A DNA stretch of 64,000 nucleotides, taken from positions 1-64,000 of the forward strand of contig JAJPJX010000087.1 of assembly GCA_021324015.1 (NCBI GenBank). The letters are read 5' to 3'. The stretch comes from Solibacteraceae bacterium (lineage in GTDB: Bacteria > Acidobacteriota > Terriglobia > Bryobacterales > Bryobacteraceae). The notes beneath the pieces are model-generated. The model searched no databases, was not told the DNA's origin, and was given only the letters and a program-made list of their open reading frames with translations. A program made the position numbers and the translations under genes. This document shows, piece after piece, positions 61,116 through 64,000 of the stretch. Positions within the stretch are counted from its first letter, which is position 1. Each line of letters begins with the position of its first letter.

Positions 61116-62525
61116 GTGGTGGAGGATCGGATTCGCAAACTGAACAGCGCGGGCTTGCGCCGGCCCGCGGAGTACGTGCTCTACTGGTCGCAGATGAACC
61201 GGCGGGTGGAGGCCAACCAGGCGCTGGCATACGCCGCCGGGCTCGCGAACCAACTGGACCTGCCGCTGCTGTTTTACGAGGGGCTCACCTGCTCCTACCC
61301 CTACGCCAACGACCGCTTGCACACCTTCATCCTGGAGGGCGTTCCGGAAACGCAGCGCCGCCTGAAACGGCTGGGCATCGGCTACATTTTCTACCTGCGG
61401 CGGCGGGCGGCCGATCCGAACGACGTGCTCTACCGGCTGGCGAAACGGGCCGCCACGGTGGTCACCGACGACTACCCGACGTTTGTGGCCGCGCGGCACA
61501 ACCAGAGCGTGGCGGGCAAACTGGATGTGGCGTTCCACGCGGTGGACGCGAGCTGTATTGTGCCCATGAACCGCCTGGAGAAGCGCGAGTGGGCGGCTTA
61601 CACGATCCGGCCGAAGATCCACCGCATGCTCGCCGAATACCTCCGTCCAGCGGATCCGGTGCGGGTCCGGCGAGCCTTCCCGGCGGACGAGGAATCGCCC
61701 TGGCATACGCCCGTGGTGGAGGAATGCGTGCCGGCGCTGGTGGCCTCCTGCGAGATCGACCACAGCGTCGCCCCTTCGCTGGCGTTCCGCGGAGGGCGCG
61801 CGGCGGCCGAGAGCCGGCTGGAGCACTTTCTGGAAGACGGTCTGCGGCGCTATGCCCGCGAGAACCGCCAGCCCTCGGCTCACGCCACCTCGGGACTGAG
61901 CCCGTATCTGCATTTCGGGATGATCTCCGCGCTCGAAGTGGCGCTGGCAGCCTCCGAGCAGGCGCGGCGGCACAAGTGGATCGCCGAGGAATTTCTGGAG
62001 CAGCTCATCGTGCGCCGGGAACTAGCTTTCAATTTCGCCCGCCACGCGGAGGCGCTGGACTCCCTCTCGATCTTGCCGGAGTGGGCCCGCGAGACGCTCG
62101 CTCATCATGCCCGAGACCGCCGCCAGCCGCTCTACACACCGGAGCAATTCGAGCGGGCGGAAACCCACGATCCGCTGTGGAACGCCACGCAGAAGGAACT
62201 GCTGCTGCGCGGTGTGATTCACGGCTACTACCGCATGTATTGGGGCAAAAAGATCATCGAATGGTCGGCCAGCCACCAGCAGGCGTTGGACAGCATGATC
62301 CGCCTGCACGACCGCTACGCGCTGGACGGACGCGACCCGAGCACGTATGCCAATATCCTGTGGTGCTTCGGATTGCACGACCGGCCGTGGGCGGAGCGGC
62401 CGGTGTTCGGCACACTGCGTTATATGTCGCTCGACGGTATGCGGCGCAAGACCGACGTGGATGCCTATGTTCGTGAAATCGAATACCTGGAGCGGACGGG
62501 GAAAGACCCGTTTCGGGTACAATAG
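61116..62525 (+). CDS. phr: Class II deoxyribodipyrimidine photolyase
   Basis: A 469-residue DNA repair enzyme that splits cyclobutane pyrimidine dimers with light. Class II features are clear: VLYWSQMNRR near the start, DPLWNATQKELLLRGVIHGYYRMYWGKKIIEW and LDGRDPSTYANILWCFGLHDRPW for FAD binding and electron transfer, then RKTDVDAYV at the end. GTG 61116 (or the next GTG 61119) is chosen as start because the family begins with a similar short sequence; the open frame reaches back to 61047, overlapping the divergent radical-SAM gene. Confidence 0.85.
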   Translation: MVEDRIRKLNSAGLRRPAEYVLYWSQMNRRVEANQALAYAAGLANQLDLPLLFYEGLTCSYPYANDRLHTFILEGVPETQRRLKRLGIGYIFYLRRRAADPNDVLYRLAKRAATVVTDDYPTFVAARHNQSVAGKLDVAFHAVDASCIVPMNRLEKREWAAYTIRPKIHRMLAEYLRPADPVRVRRAFPADEESPWHTPVVEECVPALVASCEIDHSVAPSLAFRGGRAAAESRLEHFLEDGLRRYARENRQPSAHATSGLSPYLHFGMISALEVALAASEQARRHKWIAEEFLEQLIVRRELAFNFARHAEALDSLSILPEWARETLAHHARDRRQPLYTPEQFERAETHDPLWNATQKELLLRGVIHGYYRMYWGKKIIEWSASHQQALDSMIRLHDRYALDGRDPSTYANILWCFGLHDRPWAERPVFGTLRYMSLDGMRRKTDVDAYVREIEYLERTGKDPFRVQ

Positions 62526-62534
62526 CGCAGCATC

Positions 62535-63431
62535 ATGAAGATCACGATCACCGGGGCTTCCGGCTTCATCGGGCGGCGATTGATGAAGACGCTCGTGGCG
62601 GACGATCACGAGTTGCACGTGCTGAGCCGCCACGCTGGGACGAACCTGCCGGCCGGAGTGCAGCTTTCGGTGTGGGATTCCACCCGGGGTCAGCCTCCGG
62701 AGGAGAGCCTGCGGGGCGCCGGGGCGATCATCCACCTGGCCGGTGAGAACGTGGCGCAACGCTGGACGGACGCAGCCAAGCAGAAGATCCGAAGCAGCCG
62801 GATCGACGGTACGCGCTTTCTGGTGCAGGCTCTCTCGACGCTTTCCGAGCGTCCGCAAGCGCTGGTCTGCGCGTCGGCAATCGGGATCTACGGAGACCGC
62901 GGGGAAGAGGTGCTGACGGAAGCCTCCGCGCCGGGTTCGGGTTTTCTGTCCGAGGTCTGCCAGGATTGGGAAAAGCAGGTGGACCTGGCCGAGGCGCTGG
63001 GCATCCGTGTGGTGAAACTCCGCATCGGCGTGGTGCTCGGGGCGAACGGCGGAGCGTTGGCCAAAATGCTGCCCGCGTTCCGCGCCGGGGTTGGCGGGCG
63101 CCTGGGCTCGGGAAAGCAGTGGATGTCCTGGATTCACCTGGAGGATCTGGCCGAACTGATCCGCTATGCCGCGCTGAATCCCCTCCGCGGCGCGGTGAAT
63201 GCCGTGGCTCCGAACCCGGTGACAAACGCGGATTTCACCCGCGCGCTGGCCTCCGCGGTGCACCGGCCGGCGCTGTTTCCGGTGCCGGGCTTCGCGGTCC
63301 GCGCGCTGTTCGGGGAAATGTCCCAGGTGATGCTTGCCAGCCAGCGGGTGCTGCCGCGGGCCGCGGAGGCCGCGGGGTTCGGATTTCGATACCCGCGCAT
63401 CGAGGAAGCCCTCCGGAGCGCCATCTCCTGA
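62535..63431 (+). CDS. TIGR01777-family epimerase-like protein (YfcH-like)
   Basis: A 298-residue SDR-extended protein. The NAD(P)-binding motif TGASGFIGRRL is at the N-terminus, IIHLAGENVAQRW and SSRIDGTRFLVQAL follow, and CASAIGIYGDRGEEVLTE is the family's active-site stretch; FPVPGFAVRALFGEMS near the end is typical of TIGR01777. Its reaction is unknown. It starts 9 bases after the photolyase stop and may be transcribed with it. Confidence 0.85.
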   Translation: MKITITGASGFIGRRLMKTLVADDHELHVLSRHAGTNLPAGVQLSVWDSTRGQPPEESLRGAGAIIHLAGENVAQRWTDAAKQKIRSSRIDGTRFLVQALSTLSERPQALVCASAIGIYGDRGEEVLTEASAPGSGFLSEVCQDWEKQVDLAEALGIRVVKLRIGVVLGANGGALAKMLPAFRAGVGGRLGSGKQWMSWIHLEDLAELIRYAALNPLRGAVNAVAPNPVTNADFTRALASAVHRPALFPVPGFAVRALFGEMSQVMLASQRVLPRAAEAAGFGFRYPRIEEALRSAIS

Positions 63432-63482
63432 ACGCCGTTTCCTGACCCGCGCGGCGGAGCGTTTTTGATAAACTAAAAGGTT

Positions 63483-63692
63483 ATGGCAATTCCGAATGTG
63501 AAGCGGTTCCGGCCCTTCTGCCCGACCTGCAACGAGAGTTTCACGTTGATGGCTGTCCTGCCGAAGGACACCGATGTGGATGCCTATCTGGCCGATGCCG
63601 TGGCCCGCCACGACCACAAGGCCTTCCAGGAATCCAAGGTGCTGCACTTCAAGGTCCGCGTCGGCCAGCAGAAGCAGAAGAAGGCGAAGTAG
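63483..63692 (+). CDS. Small protein of unknown function (69 residues)
   Basis: A 69-residue protein with a CPTC motif near the N-terminus (FCPTCNESF), acidic middle (KDTDVDAYLADAVARHDHK) and a very basic tail (QQKQKKAK). It could be a small metal-binding or nucleic-acid-binding protein. An AAAGG ribosome site lies just before the ATG, and the AT-rich GATAAACT before it could be a promoter -10. I cannot name a family. Confidence 0.6.
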   Translation: MAIPNVKRFRPFCPTCNESFTLMAVLPKDTDVDAYLADAVARHDHKAFQESKVLHFKVRVGQQKQKKAK

Positions 63693-63699
63693 TTCTCTT

Positions 63700-64000
63700 T
63701 TACAGGCGGGCCTGCAAGATGCGCAGCGCCCGCAGCCCCGCTCTGGCTACATCCTCATCCGGGTCATTACTCAGCTTCTGGAGAGGAGCGACGCTCTCTT
63801 TGTCTCCGCTCCGCGCCATCACCTCCGCCAGGTTCATCTTTTCGTCCTTAGTGCCATTCAGCAGAGGCTTGTAAAGCTCCCCGCGCACGGTGGCGTTGCG
63901 CGCCAGTTCCACCAGAAACGGCAGCGCGATGCCATGATAGGCCGAGGAGTTCAGTTGGTTCACCAGGTATTGCAAGGGGCTCATTTCGGACAGTTCGGTG
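63700..64000 (-). CDS. HEAT-repeat protein, N-terminus beyond the window
   Basis: The frame is open to the window edge, so only the last 99 residues or so are seen. Repeating helix pairs (LPFLVELARNATVRGELYKPLL, MNLAEVMARSGDKESVAPLQKLSN, DPDEDVARAGLRALRIL) fit HEAT repeats. An internal Met at 63984 is not taken as the start, because the upstream residues (TELSE) also fit. A role in protein binding is inferred. Confidence 0.65.
   Translation of the reverse strand, partial: TELSEMSPLQYLVNQLNSSAYHGIALPFLVELARNATVRGELYKPLLNGTKDEKMNLAEVMARSGDKESVAPLQKLSNDPDEDVARAGLRALRILQARL

Overview
The window looks like a chromosomal segment of a GC-rich acidobacterium, most likely of the Solibacter/Bryobacterales type. 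This is inferred from gene families, not from rRNA, and none was seen here. The pointers are three very large OAR-like TonB-dependent receptors with N-terminal carboxypeptidase-regulatory domains, a decayed 'acidobacterial duplicated orphan permease', a TIGR03437-like secreted protein, a GWxTD-domain protein, and many Tat or Sec leaders on hydrolase-like proteins. No tRNA, rRNA, CRISPR array or intact insertion sequence was recognised.

Layout. 0.2-1.7 kb: a secreted xylose-isomerase-like TIM-barrel protein and a small Cys-rich protein. 1.8-6.2 kb: a tightly overlapping operon for a cytoplasmic group 3 (sulfhydrogenase-type) [NiFe] hydrogenase, in the order beta (Fe-S), gamma (flavin/NAD), small, large, maturation protease. 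6.25-10.2 kb: four co-directional signalling genes (receiver, receiver-kinase, receiver, sensor kinase). 10.3-16 kb: a large secreted six-hairpin-type glycosidase on the minus strand, a small secreted YxWxGY-type protein, a frameshifted isoprenylcysteine methyltransferase and the remains of a DUF433/DUF5615 toxin-antitoxin pair. 16-23.5 kb: a secreted propeller-DUF3604 protein, an MFS carrier, a double cupin and a TonB-dependent receptor, perhaps one catabolic locus. 23.5-30.7 kb (minus strand): permease pseudogene, DUF362 protein with an unknown partner, TIGR03437-type protein, SDR. 30.8-34.3 kb: a small lipoprotein diverging from a 19-CxxCH multiheme cytochrome c fused to a membrane cytochrome b domain. 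34.3-38.2 kb: glycosyltransferase-39-like protein, MFS carrier, D-aminoacylase-like amidohydrolase. 38.2-42.6 kb (minus): a diadenylate cyclase fused to a YbbR domain, a methyltransferase-sulfotransferase fusion, and MsrQ/MsrP. 42.6-46.2 kb: two membrane proteins and an AtzG/AtzE-like amidase pair. 46.3-54.8 kb: two OAR-like receptors flanking a GWxTD protein. 54.9-58.4 kb: an NtrY/NtrX-type pair. 58.4-64 kb: a lone NuoM, a radical-SAM/SPASM protein, a class II photolyase, a TIGR01777 epimerase, a 69-residue protein and an incomplete HEAT-repeat protein.

The most notable signals are: (i) the CbcL-like 19-heme c/b fusion, a candidate quinol-oxidising electron conduit; (ii) the hydrogenase small subunit, whose proximal-cluster CxxC motif reads C-A-G-D (Cys replaced by Asp); (iii) CdaA and CdaR/YbbR joined in one polypeptide; (iv) a tiny AtzG-like gene and a possible UGA-recoded peptide just before it; (v) several clearly decayed genes. 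All statements come from reading the sequence and from family knowledge recalled from memory; no database search was run.
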